A stretch of 64,000 bases of DNA from NCBI GenBank assembly GCA_003508835.1, contig PUFA01000003.1, forward strand, positions 12,687,501-12,751,500, written 5' to 3'. Below the pieces are notes generated by a model that ran no database searches, had not been told where the DNA came from, and saw only the letters and a program-made list of their open reading frames with translations. Positions 1 through 12,717 of this stretch are shown here, one piece after another (position 1 is the stretch's first letter; every line of letters begins with the position of its first letter). This DNA comes from Eonycteris spelaea (taxonomy: Eukaryota; Chordata; Mammalia; Chiroptera; Pteropodidae). The position numbers and the translations under genes are program-made.

Positions 1-1467
1 AGTGTGAAGCCCAAACATGAGACTAATGTTCCGTTCGGAAAAATGTAATAACGAGAACATGAAGAGTAGAATATAATAGAAAAAGACAGGGAGTTGTTCA
101 TCATGGGGCCTGGGAAGGCCACCAGCACATGGGAGTCATTATGGAGTTGGGTTGCATTCTAAAGAAAATAGAAAGTCCTTGGTTCAAAATGGAGGTGACA
201 TAATTCTAAGTAACTACTGCCACGAAAAAAGGATAGTAGTTTGGCAAGAGTAGGAGGAAGATCAATTAAAAGGGTTTTGATATTGTCCAGCTGAGAGGTA
301 ATGGTAGCTGAATTGAGCATCAGCAGAGGTGAAGAGAAATAGACAGATCTGGAGCAAATTCTGTGGATAGAGGAGAAAGAACAGTAGCTGCATTGCCTAA
401 ATCATACAGAACTGCACCCTTAGAAAATGAAATTCAGTGTTTCTGTCAGTCATTCAGCTCCTTTGACCTCTTGCACAAACTTTTTGGAGAGGAAAAGATG
501 TGATTAAGAATTATTTTCCCTAATATCTTCAAATGGAATACAAAGATAGATACTTTATGCCAAGACTGAGTTTGCTTTGGGAATCTGTGTTCACAGGAAC
601 CATGGTTTTAAAAGTCTCACTTCCATAAATTTTAAATTAACTATTGGTGAGCTTAATGATCACTGGAATTTATATTTGAAGATCTTTGGGGAGATGAGTT
701 TTGTGGAAAATAACCTAGGAATCGACATACATTCTGCTGTAACTGATAGAGAATATAAAAATAACAGGTAGTTTAGACAATGCTGATAAGATTAAAAAGG
801 GGCCTGAGGTGAGGGGATCTTCCCTCATTTGCAACAGGTCAGGGGTTCAGAGGAGTCACCTGGTTTTGCTCAGTGACTAAAAGAGATTTAGATTTGAAAT
901 CAGACTAAAAGACATCAGAACCATGAGAAAAGACTGATTGAGGCTCAGGCAATTGGTATAAAATTCCTAGCTGCTTGTTATATAAGGATAATTTCATCTG
1001 CTTTTAGGCAATAAAGGAGAAAATCAGTCTCTGCTTTTGTGATTTGCCAATCTTTCTTCTGCACAGCCTGCTTAGCCATTGTCTGGTTACAGGAGTCCGA
1101 AGCATGTGAATAAATCAGCCCATTGCCGTCCTTTCTGGATAGCGACCTTATCTTCTCCACACAGGGCTGTCATAGGCGTCTAAAGAGCCCTGTGGATGGT
1201 GGAGATAGGAGGCTATTGGGCCAGGGACCTTGTTTCTTTTTAATTCTTTCCTTTTACAAATGATTAAAGATAAGTTACCTTTTTCTTTAAGAGACAGAAC
1301 TCAGAGAATTTCTAATATATACATCTGACACTTTTTCTTATTTTCCCCCATCTTTTCCTGAATTCTTAATATCATGTGTTATATTTTTCCGATACTTTTA
1401 CCAATAGTGCTATTAGTAATATCATTTTCAAATAATAATGGGCCATCAAACTTGTCTGAGAGCTTAC
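1..1467. other. Unique non-coding AT-rich DNA
   Basis: No repeat family, RNA gene or convincing coding frame was recognised here. The short open frames (about 60 to 65 codons) have no homology I can name and no flanking splice signals that stand out. Confidence 0.5.
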
Positions 1468-1592
1468 CAATAGTAAGTGATGAGACTCAGTAGGGTCCAT
1501 TGACATCTCCATTCTCAAAGACCATACACAAGGTTTAGGAAGAAGAATAACTTCTGTGCATCCCCACTGATCTTTTGTCTCAGCTTGAAATC
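1468..1592 (-). CDS. Candidate internal exon, minus strand, unrecognised protein
   Basis: Read on the minus strand, a pyrimidine-rich tract ending TTTCTTTCTCAG lies just before position 1592, and a donor GTAAGCTC follows position 1468. The 125-nt segment is open in the frame that leaves two bases before the first full codon: 41 codons beginning FQAETKDQWG and ending SHHLLL. That start phase is the one left by the candidate exon at 12,718-12,755 (38 nt, ending one base into a codon), so the two would join in frame through a glycine. A second frame reads 25 codons and then stops, so a terminal exon is also possible. I recognise no family, and chance pseudo-exons of this quality occur in mammalian introns. 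The splice signals are seen; the exon status is inference. Confidence 0.28.
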
Positions 1593-2254
1593 CTGAGAAA
1601 GAAAAAAACATCTTCCAGGGCTAAAGCAAGAACTGAATATGTCATGTAGCTCAACTGATGTTCCTCGCAAGAACCCGCTACCGTAAACAGCCTGTTGGAC
1701 CAGGCGCCAAAGCTTTTCCTTATGTCACTATTGTAACTCAATTCTCTGACAATAGTCCTTCAGCAGTTGAGTAAGAAGCTGTCATGAGGAACAAATGATG
1801 TGGTCAAACACATGGTTCCCACTTCATTAGTAGAGTACTTGAACAATAGTACCTTTATCCACATCGTTAGGGAGTTATGGGTTGAGGAGTCATATATAAG
1901 TTTTAAACTGAAAAATAAAGGAATGGCATAAGATCAGTTAAAATTGATCACCTACGAAGAGTCAGAAGAGAGTAGTTATTTCTCCTAAGAATTGGGACCG
2001 TCTCCTGCTCAGAGCTGGAATGCATGCCTCAGTCTCTTCAGGTACTGGCATACTCAATGTCATAGAGATGTTCCCACTATTTCTAGAGATCATTTTTTTT
2101 TTTTCACAGAGAGAGCTTGGCACAGGCTACTTTATTCGACTTTCAGAAGTGCCAGTGTATGAACCAGAGGAAATCCAGTGACTTTTGTAATGAGCCTTGC
2201 TTAGATACTCAAGGTACATGTTGGGGCCAAATGGTCATGAGAAAAAAGCTAAAA

Positions 2255-2360
2255 GATATGCTTACACACATACATATGCATACTCACATACGCATACGTA
2301 TAAACATAAATGTGCACATGAAGAGGCGTATGCAGATACGTATCTACATAGACATGCAAA
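2255..2360. repeat. Degenerate CA/TA-rich simple sequence
   Basis: Interrupted alternating ACACAT, CATACGCATACG and ACATATGCATAC units run through this stretch. They generate the overlapping open frames on both strands (Tyr/His/Thr-rich or Val/Cys-rich translations), so those frames are not genes. Confidence 0.7.
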
Positions 2361-2819
2361 AGCCTCAGTATCTGGAGCCCTTACTGAAAGCTGCAAGGTC
2401 CAAGTCAGAGACACAAATAGGGAGCAAAAATAGGGGAACATCATTAATCCCAGCATAGTCAAGTTGGTCACGGGATTCACCTGGATGATTGTGACAATAT
2501 CCACACTGAGAAATGGTTTGACTTCTTCAGCAGGTTATTTTCCCTGTGGAAATTTGCCACAACATGTGTGTTTATAATGGATGGTTCTAGCTCCTGCAGG
2601 CATTGTGACATCACTGTGTGTATTTCTGATTCCTTGCCATCAATGTTGACTGTCTTTGCTTCTGCTTATAGGCCTTCATGGGCCTATTTCAGGAAATAAA
2701 GCTTTGTTCAGGGAACGAGGAGAGGTCAGAGATGGAGGAAGGCTTCCTTGGTTCTCTGAGTTTGTTAGATTTTCCTTGTTCCTTATAGTAGTATGCTGTG
2801 TCTTCCCTCATCATAGCAC

Positions 2820-2990
2820 TGACCTCGAATTATTGTATATGTGTCTCTCTCACCACTAGTTTGAAAGTTACAGGAAGGCAGGGAGTTTCTCATATTTAGT
2901 ACCTAATAAAGCTTTGCACAGTGCCTTGCACATAGTAGGTTCTCAATAGTTGCTAAATAAATCACATGTCAGACATACTATTTAATGCTT
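2820..2990 (+). repeat. L2 LINE 3' end fragment
   Basis: The order of motifs matches the L2 3' end: a degraded 'chest-of-motifs' run of CACCACTAG, GGAAGGCAGGGAG, then CACAGTGCCTTGCACATAG, TAGGTTCTCAATA and a terminal AATAAAT. This is an ancient mammalian LINE relic with no coding capacity. Confidence 0.6.
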
Positions 2991-3604
2991 TCATTCAATG
3001 TGAATTCTTATTCTTAAAGATGTATTCATTTATTCATCAAAAATTATTAACACATGTCATTTATGCTTGGTGAGTCAGAAGGGAAAAAAAAGAAAAGGAA
3101 AACAAATGCTTGGTCTTCAAAGGTTTATTTATAAAGTCTGTGTGTGACACTTGGGAGAACAGGGTTAGATGGGGTTTAACTAATTGCTAAGATTTTATGC
3201 ATTTCTCAATGTAATACAATTTATAAATAATTTAATCTATTTTAATTTGAATAATATGCTCTATTCTAGACTCTGATTTTGATTATCACCTCCCCAAAAG
3301 GTTCTTATAATTTTTTTTCTAATAGAACTTTATTATTTCATTATGGGGTGAGGTCAGACAGAATATACATAAAACTGACTGGGATCTTTTTAAAAGAATG
3401 CTACTTGGTCACAGATTTGTTTGTATTTTCTTATTTTATGCATTTTGCTCATCCCTGGTCCCTGTGGGCAGCCAGAATGAAAGGTCAGGTTACTGTCAAC
3501 TGTGAGAAAGGCTGTTTCAGAAATGATTCCTGCTGAGATCTCCCAGGAGATGTCACACCTTGACATGTGGAATAAGGTCTTAGGGAAATGCCTTTAAAAT
3601 TCAT

Positions 3605-3841
3605 ATGTAAATATGCCATGTGTTTATGTGCATGTAGGAGTTATGTTTGCATGAGTATGTATGCGTATACATGTTTATGTGAGAGCATATAAAATGTGTA
3701 CATTATGCATGTGTTGCATGTGTGCATGTGTTGTATGCCATACATGTGTTCATGTATGTTGTATTGTGTATGTTGTGTGTGCATTGCATGTAACATATAC
3801 ATTTTGTTGCACATTTTTTGTATGTAGGTGTGTATGTGCTG

Positions 3842-3882
<41 letters not shown>
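3605..3882. repeat. TG-rich low-complexity tract with (TG)n core
   Basis: A degenerate region of repeated TGTGTTGCATG, TGTATG and CATGTG words precedes a pure (TG) run of about 19 units at 3844-3882. The Cys/Val-rich open frame on the plus strand here and the His/Thr-rich frame on the minus strand are products of this repeat. Confidence 0.9.
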
Positions 3883-3883
<1 letters not shown>

Positions 3884-5366
3884 AGTTTTCCATTTTATTT
3901 TCCAAATATATACTCAGGAAGTGAAAGAGAAAATGTGTCATTATCTGTGGAGAATACAGCCACAAATTAAATAGATTAAAAACAACCTTTCCTAGATTGT
4001 CAGAAAAAAATGTTGAAGGTCTTTCAAAAAGGGAAAAATCTCTTGGGCAACCCTGTCTATATTTGCATTGCTTGTTTCAGAGTAAAGACAAAAAAAACCT
4101 AAACACATCTACGCCATACACTCTTGACACAGAGTCATATTTTGAAAAAATGCACCTCCGTGATGTGCCTGCCTATGACATTTTAAGATCACAAATTGCT
4201 GCTAGGAAATACTCCCTCTTTTTCATATTTACACTTAAAAAACCTTTTTCTTAATGGTTAATTAGGTCACTAATCAAAAGAAGCTCTTAAGAGAAAAATG
4301 AAATGTTGACATTTGCAATTATTTGCTACTGTGAATAATACATAAACATACTACTTATGGAGAAAGTGGCTTTCAACCTCTTTTTTCTGCCATAAAAACT
4401 CCTGCTGACAGCAGAATCCTTGTGCCTTAGTCACACAGACTGCCACCACCTCCTTCCTTTCTTACATTCAGTTTGGGTCACTTACGTGCATTATACTGTG
4501 CTTTCCAAATGTAAGATCAGTGATAAAATTTGTATGTGTATGTGTGTGCCTGTGTGAAGTATATTGTTCTTATCTACTTCCTACTACATTGTGAGTGTTA
4601 ACACACTGGTATAGCACTAATTACATGAAGTGAAACTCCTTTAGAAAATCAGTTTAATCAGAAATAGATAATATCTAATAATTCTAATATTTTAGTCTAC
4701 TGCAAGCACTTCCAGGAGTCTTCTTTAGTACCAGGATTGTGATAAGCACAAGGAATATGAAGATGGCCAGGACACAGTGTCTGTTCATAAGAAGCTGACG
4801 AGGAGATGACATATAGCACCCAGTCACATCCAAGACTATCTTAGAAGCATATATGAAATGTTTAGCTTCTCATTTCATTTTTCCTCTATACTTCAAATGA
4901 AATTTTCTTCAAGCTCACCTCGATCATGTAATACCCGGTCAAAACCACCACCAATAAATTTAGCCCTCTAAAATCTTGATTTCAAGCATTTCTCTATAGA
5001 CTCAACTTTCTATCCTTGTGGCTTACTCTTCCCAGGACTTGACACTAGCATATCGTGAAGTCAGTGCCCCACCCTTTCACTACCTCCACCACTACCCAAC
5101 TGGAATCCATTTATCACCATTTTTCTTTTTTCCTGGATTACTATATAGTCTTATCTCTGGCTCCCTGGTCTCCAACTTTATTTTCTTATTGTTTCATGGT
5201 CTTCTAAAAATATAAATTAGGTCATATCAATTACCTGAAGTAATGATTGTGGAGTGAAGGAATAAATTATTCCAGTCTATTCATTTGTGTTGTCTGCTCT
5301 GCCCCAAACTAGTGTAGGCTAATATCATCAGACGGCACAGTGCAAAGGCCTCAGCCTCTTAGTGGT
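3883..5366. other. Mostly unique non-coding DNA, with a possible L2 relic at 4690-4830
   Basis: No gene was seen. Around 4690-4830 the words GTGATAAGCACAAGGAATATGAAGATG, then CAGGACACAGT and a TGTTCATAAGAAGC block, resemble the reverse complement of the L2 3' region (consensus 'ctgggatacagagatgaa...agacacagtccctgcc'), but divergence is high. Confidence 0.4.
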
Positions 5367-5824
5367 TGTGTTAGGTTCCTAGGGCTGCTGTAATAATATA
5401 CCACAAACTCTGTGGCTTAAAACAGCAGAAATGTATTCTATCATGTTCTGGAGGCCAGATGTCTAAAATCGAGGGGTCAGCAGAACACACTCTCTTTGAA
5501 GCCTTCTAAGAAAGAACCTTCCATTGCCTCCTTCTATCTTCAGGTGGATGCCAGAAAACCTAGTGTTCCTTGGCTCGTAGCTACATGACTTCAATCTCTG
5601 CCTCTGTCATCACAGGGTCTTCTTACTCGTGCATCTATGTGTCTGTGTCTCTTTACCTCTTGTTATAAGGAAGTAGTTATCAGATTTAGGAGCCCATCCT
5701 TATCCAGCGTGACCTCTTCTTAACTAAACTAATTATACTTGTAAGAATTCTATTTCCAAAGAAAGTCACATTATAACTTCTAAGTGGAAATGAAATTTGC
5801 TGGAACATGATTCAATTCACTACA
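5367..5824 (-). mobile_element. Solo MLT1-type LTR (ERVL-MaLR)
   Basis: On the minus strand the segment starts TGTAGTGAATTGAATCATG and ends CCTAACACA. In between it carries the MLT1A-like landmarks in order: tracts resembling 'ccaaataaggtcac', 'ataagggtgggcc', 'ataagaagaggaagagac', 'ctgccatgtgaggac' and 'gtttaagccac'. It is about 458 bp, the usual length of a MaLR LTR, and no internal retroviral sequence adjoins it, so it is a solo LTR left by recombination. The flanking pentamers gtggt (5362-5366) and gtagt (5825-5829) look like a 5-bp target-site duplication with one mismatch. Confidence 0.8.
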
Positions 5825-5829
5825 GTAGT

Positions 5830-6740
5830 GACTGAGTCCTGAGAGGAAAAATGCATTTGCAAACACGAGCTCATTCAAACTTTAAAAGGCTAGGTGGTTT
5901 CATCTTCAAAAGGGGTCTGTACTTGTCCATCTTCCTCCCCAAGTGGTTGTAAACTTTCAGAATACACACTTTGAGGGAGCATAGCTGCACACTACAAGGA
6001 TTTATACACATATTGAACACTTTTATTATATAGAAAGCATATTGAAATACATAATTTGGGGAATATATTCCTTTATGCGTAAGTACAAAGTGAAAAAAAA
6101 ATTCCTGTGTGTAAAATTTGGAGTGCAATTCATTATCCTAAATAGTGCATTCAATTTCTAGTGTATTTTCAAATATATATTAATTAATAATCAGTGTTTG
6201 GTATATATAGAAGAGTTTTGAAAATTATCTCTTATACTCTCACATTTTAATGATTGAGCAACCGAGTCCAGAGAAATTTACATGTCCACGTTTGTCCAGG
6301 CCATTGGTTGCAGAATGAGAAAACACTTTTTCTTACTTACAAGTGAAATAAACAGCTAATATATGAAGTCAAATCATTTAATTGGCTCATGACCCTCACT
6401 CTCTCCTCCTTGCAGACATTCTTTTGGAATGATGCCTTTAATATAGGAGGCAGCAAATAGACACTGGATTTTAAATGGCTGATTTAAATTAACTGAGATA
6501 TTGACTAGTCACTTAATATTGTTCATTTCTTAAATCTCTCTCAGATTTGGTTTCCTGAGCTTAAAATGAGAACAACATTTACGCATAGAGTTAATGTAAA
6601 TATTATTTGTTTAAAGTGACTAAATTACATTTACTATATTACATATATAGACTAAAATAGATTAACTATACTAAATACATACATATACACATTACACACA
6701 TATGAGGTATTGGCAAAAAGTCACTCTGAACAAAGAGAGG
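5830..6740. other. Unique AT-rich DNA
   Basis: No gene or recognised repeat. Short TA-rich stretches are present near 6170 and 6620-6700. The open frames here are short and in AT-rich sequence. Confidence 0.5.
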
Positions 6741-6810
6741 TGCTGCTGCTGCTGCTGATGATGATGATGGTGATAAAAGAAGATGATGAAGATGATGAAG
6801 AAGAAGAAAA
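6741..6810 (+). repeat. Compound trinucleotide microsatellite (TGC)n(TGA)n(GAA)n
   Basis: Five to six TGC units pass into TGA/TGG units and then GATGATGAA and GAAGAAGAA units. The minus-strand frame rich in Leu, His and Ser followed by Ala is a translation of this tract and not a gene. Confidence 0.9.
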
Positions 6811-7029
6811 TATGGCCAAAATAACAGAGAAATGATCATGTTTTGGGGAAACAAATGTATCACTTTTTTCTTAAGGATTAATAGAAAGCACCATAGTTTG
6901 ACCCTGATTGTCCTTGTTTATGTCATGTATAAAATAGTCTCAACAAAACTAGACAATAAAGATCACAGATTTACAAATGAGAAAATTAACAATCGAAACA
7001 TTTATGTAAGTTTCCCCAAACCACCAACT

Positions 7030-9280
7030 TAATGTGTGCTAAGATGGATTTCAAATAAGTGTCTGTCCAAGAGCAAAGGTTAGGATCTGTTTTGGAGCTG
7101 ATATACACAGGCTGTGAAATATTTAGGGATGCCGAAACTAGAATTGGCATATTAACCAAAGAAGTTATTTAGAAAGCCTATTGACACCCAGGCACTGATG
7201 GACGAGTCAGTAAATGCATGCTTTGCACCTGGCATTTTTCAGACCACCTTCCAAGCTCAGCTGTTCTGCCTCTCTCTGCCTCTCGGGATGACTGCTTGAT
7301 TAATTGAGCTTCCATTCATAAAAGCTTTCTGATGAGAAATGTGTGCCATTACTGTAAGTGTTTGGATTGGCATTGAGACATGCCGGCAAAATCTCTACCC
7401 CTGTGGCTGGGGAAATGGAGGGATAATATAATCACGTCTGTGGATTCATACTCAGCAAGTCTGTAGGTTTATTGTAGGGCCCACTTTGAGTAAAATTCAG
7501 TCGATTTCTGGCTAGATGTTATGTATTCCAGTTCTCATGTTTATTAAGTATTTTCAAGATTTTATCTTAACCTAATCCTTTCTGAGTCTTTGGAATGTAT
7601 TCTAGTTTAGCTCACAGATGAATGAAACAGCTAAAGTTAAAGAAAATGCCAGTGCACTGGTTTTCTCTGAATACTTTTGATTTGTAGCAGAATCTAGGCA
7701 AGAAGAATAAATTTAAAATATCATTGAGAGATAGAGAGGAAAAGTTCTAAAAATTTAGGCATCACTTCTTGTGCACGAGCCTCAGTGAAGAACTTACGAA
7801 GAAATGTATATTTGCTAGGCTTTCAGCATCTCGGGATTAGAGTGCACTTAGTTTTTATTTCCCTGCCTATCTGTCTGAAATCTCTGAGTGTGTCTACACA
7901 ACAGTGTAGAGATAATGAATTTATTTTTTAAAAAGTATTAGTCAATGATTTTTATTTTTTGTAGGATGCTAGATAACTTGTTTGATTTTTTAAAATAAAC
8001 TTTTATTTTAAAGTACGTACATAGTCCAAATGAAAATTGGCTTATCGATCCCTTTGAGGTTTATATTTCTATGATTCAATATTTTAATTATTTAGTCATT
8101 TTTTGATAACCCTCAGCTTGTGCAAAACATATAGTTTCCAAAGAAATAGTTAGAAGTACTTTTGCAAAACATAGTATGCTAACTTGCGAGGTCATTCTTA
8201 AAATCTGCCATACACACTCACTCATCCATTCAAAAAATACTTATGAAGAAACTATTATATATGAGTGATGCTTGTAGGATTAGTGGGACCACCAGAGGTA
8301 AAAATCCACAGAAGATTCAGTTTCTTTAGAGTCATATGGTGACATGAAGGCATGTTCTCATTTCATTGTCTCACAAGCTGCATATAACAGGTGCCACATG
8401 AATAGGGCTCACAAAACACACACTTAAAGAAATTTAAGTAATACACTAAATGATGTCATTGATATTTTAATCCTCTTGTTTCTTTATACTACCTGTCTCA
8501 GTTTGTGAAATATCACCATAAGCAAATTATTTCTTTAATCTTAAAAAGATCTAATGTACAATATAATTTTCAGTTAAGTTGTAAATACTTTTTACAAAGT
8601 AGAATAAGCAAAGGCTAAGCTCCCTTCACCACACTATATCCTGGAGGCACACACGTAAGCACATACACATACTCCCTAAGAATATATTAATGTATTTATC
8701 TAAAATACACATACTTAGTAAATACAAAGGGAAGAAAAGTAATATCACATTGGAGTAGACAGTTAGACACCCTGATAATCAAGTGATCAAAGTGAATGCC
8801 ATCAGTAATGGGACAAACCCCCAGCTCGTATATGTGGAAGCATGCAATGAGAAGCACCCAGCACGTGCATTTATCAGTGAGAGTCCATGCCAAAGATGCA
8901 TAACTTCATCTACAAACAAGGAAACATTGGAAAAATCCAAACTGATGGCCATTCTACACAGCAATTGGCCTGTAATCTTTAAGTGCCATGGTCATAAAAG
9001 TCAAGGAAAGGCTTTCTTGAATCATTTCATAGTGAAAATGACTAAAGAGACATGGCAACTAAATCCTTAAAGAACATTACTGGGGCAACTGTAAGCATTT
9101 GATTGAGTCTGAGAATTACATGTTATAGCAATGTTGTATATATTATAGCAATATTAATTTCCTGGTTTTGATGATTGTCTTATGATTACACAGAAGAAGT
9201 GGCAAGCAAACTTTCCCCAAAAAGATCAGGAAAGTACATCTTTTGGATAGATTGTCTCTGTCACAGCTACTCGATTCTAC
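7030..9280. other. Unique AT-rich DNA with a weak L2-like patch
   Basis: No gene was recognised. Around 8215-8400 a CACTCACTCATCCATTCAA run followed by AATACTTATGAAG resembles the reverse complement of an L2 3' end ('tcattcattcaacaaatatttattgag'), but the match fades quickly. The segment 7180-7460 is less AT-rich and carries several homeodomain- and AP-1-like words (see findings). Confidence 0.4.
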
Positions 9281-9284
9281 TATC

Positions 9285-9409
9285 ATAGGAGGAAGCAAGC
9301 GTATAGAATATATAAACAAATAAGTGTGGCCATGTCGCAATAAAACTTTATTTATAAAAATAAGCAACAGATGGAATTTGGCACATGAGCTATCTTTTTC
9401 TGACGCCTG
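9285..9409. mobile_element. hAT-Charlie-like DNA transposon relic
   Basis: The string GTGTGGCCATGTCGCAATAA, then AACTTTATTTATAAAAATA and a GGAATTTGGC block, matches the widespread mammalian hAT fragment 'tgtggctatgttccaataaaactttatttacaaaaacaggc...ggatttggccc'. It ends in CTGACGCCTG, close to the terminal 'gccgacccctg' of that family. Only this end of the element remains. Confidence 0.6.
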
Positions 9410-10004
9410 ATTTCTTCATGGGAAATAGGCAAAAAAGTTTACAGTGGTTTTGGCTGTTGAATCAAAAAAGGTTACTATCAAGTAATTCAGGAAAGACAAG
9501 ATTTTGCACTGTGCTTGCAAAGATTAGAGATTGTTGCAAAATAAAAATACATATATACAAAAAGTGCTTATCTGAAACATGATAGACATCCATTAAGATG
9601 ATAAGCCTCAGGGATTTTAAGTACCCAATGATTTAATATGTAGCTCTAGTGAAAGTGATAACAGGAATGTCAAATGGCCAGTAGTAGTTTAAATAAAAAT
9701 GTTTCATATAATTTGAGAATGGAAAACTGTAATATTTCCAAATAAACACATTTTAAAACACGTAACATTAAATGCACATATAATACTAAGTTTTAACCAA
9801 TTAAAAGTTTTTAAGTAGATATTTAAATATTTCAGCTACAGCCCTAAATGTTATTCAATTATCAAGTTGGGAAAAATGTTTTTTTTTCCTTGTAAAAATA
9901 AGGAATTATGATCATATTTAGGTTTGTCTAATATCAGTATACATGGATGTATTTCCAACTCTTCTTTCTATAGAGTTCTATCCTTCATACTGAGGCAATC
10001 AAGT

Positions 10005-10165
10005 GGAGGAGAAAGGTCAAGTTTTGTGACTAAGCAACTTACCTAAGAACTTCGAGTTTTAGTTTCCAAAGATATAAAATTCAATTATTATGTATATGTA
10101 ACCAAATGGTCATTTTTTCCTGGCACATAGTATGTGCTCAGTTAATATTAGCTTCCTTCTATTTC
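10005..10165 (+). repeat. MIR SINE
   Basis: The MIR core order is visible: TGTGACTAAGCAACTTACCT, then TTTTAGTTTCCAAAGATATAA, and the 3' part TGGCACATAGTATGTGCTCA followed by ATTAGC. The copy is diverged, as expected for this ancient tRNA-derived SINE. Confidence 0.6.
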
Positions 10166-12024
10166 TCTCACACTATTTAAATTTAATTTAATGTTCTCTA
10201 TCAGTATTAATACATTAAAAATGTTATAGGTTTTTGAAGAGAAGAAACTTTATTGTTTCTTTTCCTAGCAGACATCATGGTACAAAGTGTAGAGTGGGCA
10301 ACTGATAAATATTTGGTGACAGATTGACCCAGTGAATTTCTCTCAGATTTTTTTCACTATCCTTTTATATAATTCTTTTAAATATGTGGTTTTGTAATGC
10401 TGTCATTATCCCATTCTACATATTTGATAATTTCAGGAGAGTACTAGGCAAGCAGAATAGATTTATGTTATGTTAATAAGTTGACTAAATTTTATTGCCA
10501 TTATGCCCAAGGTATTGGAGTATAGCACAATAATAAAATCATGACCTATTTTTAGGAATGTGTCTTTGCCAAAATTTATAACAACCTTCCCACAGCATCA
10601 TACATGCAGAACTTTTATATAGCTATTTCTAAATAAAATAAAACACAGGTCAATTTCATAAACACAGATATACACACACAGTGGCTATTGAAACACATAA
10701 TTTCTATAAATTATGTAGCCTACTATCTCATAGTTTTAACTATGATTAGGTTCTTAATTCTGTTCCTTACGATAAAGCATTATCTATTACTTCTATTGAA
10801 ATAACCAGGCCACTTTTTATTGGGAAGATTTTCTTAAAGGAGAATATCAAATCATTCAAATTATTTAAGATATGGTAGCAACGACCTTCAATAGCCACAA
10901 ATTGATTAATTGATTGACATTTTCATTAAAACTATTAGCTTTTAAAGGAGCTATGTGAAATACTGATGACATTTCCCAATGTGAGTGCCCAAAAAATAAT
11001 GCACCATTAAAAATTAATTTAGCAAATCTTTAGCTCGTTATACAACTTTTATGTGGTCAAATATGGAGGTCCAACTAGTTCTATAAAGAAATTATAGCTC
11101 CCTTCAAAGAACATGCAGGCCACTAGCTCAGGTAAGGTATATAAAAGTGACAAACAAAAGCAGCATTGACACAAAGTAATCCATGATCAAGGTTTTAAGA
11201 ATGGCACAGAGTATTGAAGGACTTCAGAGGATGGAGATTATCTTATTGAATGAGGAAGATGGCCTCTGAGTAGGAATGAGAAGCAGAGTAGGATTTCAAA
11301 AAAGTAGTGTCAAGAACAATGGCCTATGTAAGTCTGCAGGTCTTATTTTATGCTGGTTTCCTGCCAATAATTTATTTGATTTGATTTTTTTTTTGAATGT
11401 GAGAATTATACAAGGGACTGCCCATATTCTTAAGAGTACAGATTTTGTTTTGGGAGCTATCTCGTAGCAAATCAAAAATGCTGGCTTTTCACCCTTCAAT
11501 ACAATATTAGAAATAAGCCTAGGAGAGGTGTCTCCGTTCAAGTCCACATGGATCCAAACAACAATACTCTGAATAAAATTTTAAAAAATGTTTTCCAGAT
11601 TGCAAAAATTTATACACACACCTATAATTTTATTCTGCCTTTTCTGGGTCTATTTGGGGTAATTAAAGTAACGTCAATCAATGCATACTTTCATAATCTC
11701 TCTCTCACACACAAATAGCACACTAGCTATTTGTATAAACTTAAGCTATAATGTTACATTCACAGACCAATTTAGGATAAGGTAAACACTGATTTAAGGC
11801 AAGCTACAGTTTGGAATGACGTCAAGGACTGATGCCATCTCACTTATTCATTCAAATAATTTTAGATGCACAATAAAGCTGCAAAATCTAGAGAGAATCA
11901 TCTAGACCACTGAAGGGAAAGAATGTGAACATAGGCCTTCCGAGTATATGAATAAAATTGAGCAGGTCCACGAGAGGTAACGGGAAATCTAGGGTTCTGA
12001 GTATCTTCCCTAGGGAAAGGGGTA
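10166..12024. other. Unique AT-rich DNA with an L2-like patch
   Basis: No gene was seen. Between about 11,030 and 11,240 the words CCTTCAAAGAACATGCAGGCC and AAGTGACAAACAAAAGCAG fit the reverse complement of L2 ('ccctgccctcaaggagctcaca...acaaacaa'), with low certainty. An AC-rich short stretch lies at 10,670-10,680. Confidence 0.4.
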
Positions 12025-12170
12025 AAGCTAAATACAAAAGTGTTGGGTTTGAGTCTCAGATTTACCACTTATTAATCCTTTCACCTTCCTGAGCCTTAGT
12101 CTGGGAATAATAAGACACAAATTTCATGGGCTTATTATAAGAACAAAAAGGTAGTGTATATGAAAATGCA
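12025..12170 (+). repeat. MIR SINE fragment
   Basis: GGGTTTGAGTCTCAGATTTA, CCACTTATTAATC, CCTGAGCCTTAGTCTGGGAA and TTATTATAAGAACAAAAAGG follow the order of the MIR consensus (A-box region, CORE, then the 'gttgtgaggattaaatg' segment). A second, weaker MIR-like patch lies at about 12,390-12,500. Confidence 0.55.
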
Positions 12171-12717
12171 TTTTAAACATGAAAATACTATCAATATGTT
12201 AAAATTACATTCTAAATATAATAATATACCCATCTAAAATCATGCTCAGTAGAGTAGTTTTTAGAGTCACTTGTCTGTTTTTCCAATACTTAAATATATT
12301 TTAATTTCCTGTTTATTGAGGGTAGGTACTAGCAGCTATTGATTACTGAAAATTACACTGGAGCACAATTTAGAAAGTTTTAATTCTGTTGTAACCAATG
12401 GCAGACAACTGTGTAACTTTGGACAAACCACATGACCTCACTAAGATTATGACCCTAAGTGTCTAACAAGGGTATCCCCATCTCTAATATTATATGAACC
12501 TGTAGGTCTATTTCTGAGTGGGGCACTATATTTTTTTCGTCTGTTGTCAGCTCAGTTTTAAGGCAAATTATATCCAGGAATTTATTCATTCAGAGTAAAC
12601 GACTGAGTTTTAAGGGAGAATTTAGAAAATGGATTGTATTTCCTAAATACAAATTATAAAATTATAGATCACAAAAAATTAGTTTTTACAACTTCTCAAG
12701 CACATGAGAGCACTCAC

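Noticed and set aside
3661..3924. Cysteine/valine-rich plus-strand frame
   Set aside because: It is the translation of a degenerate TG-repeat tract.
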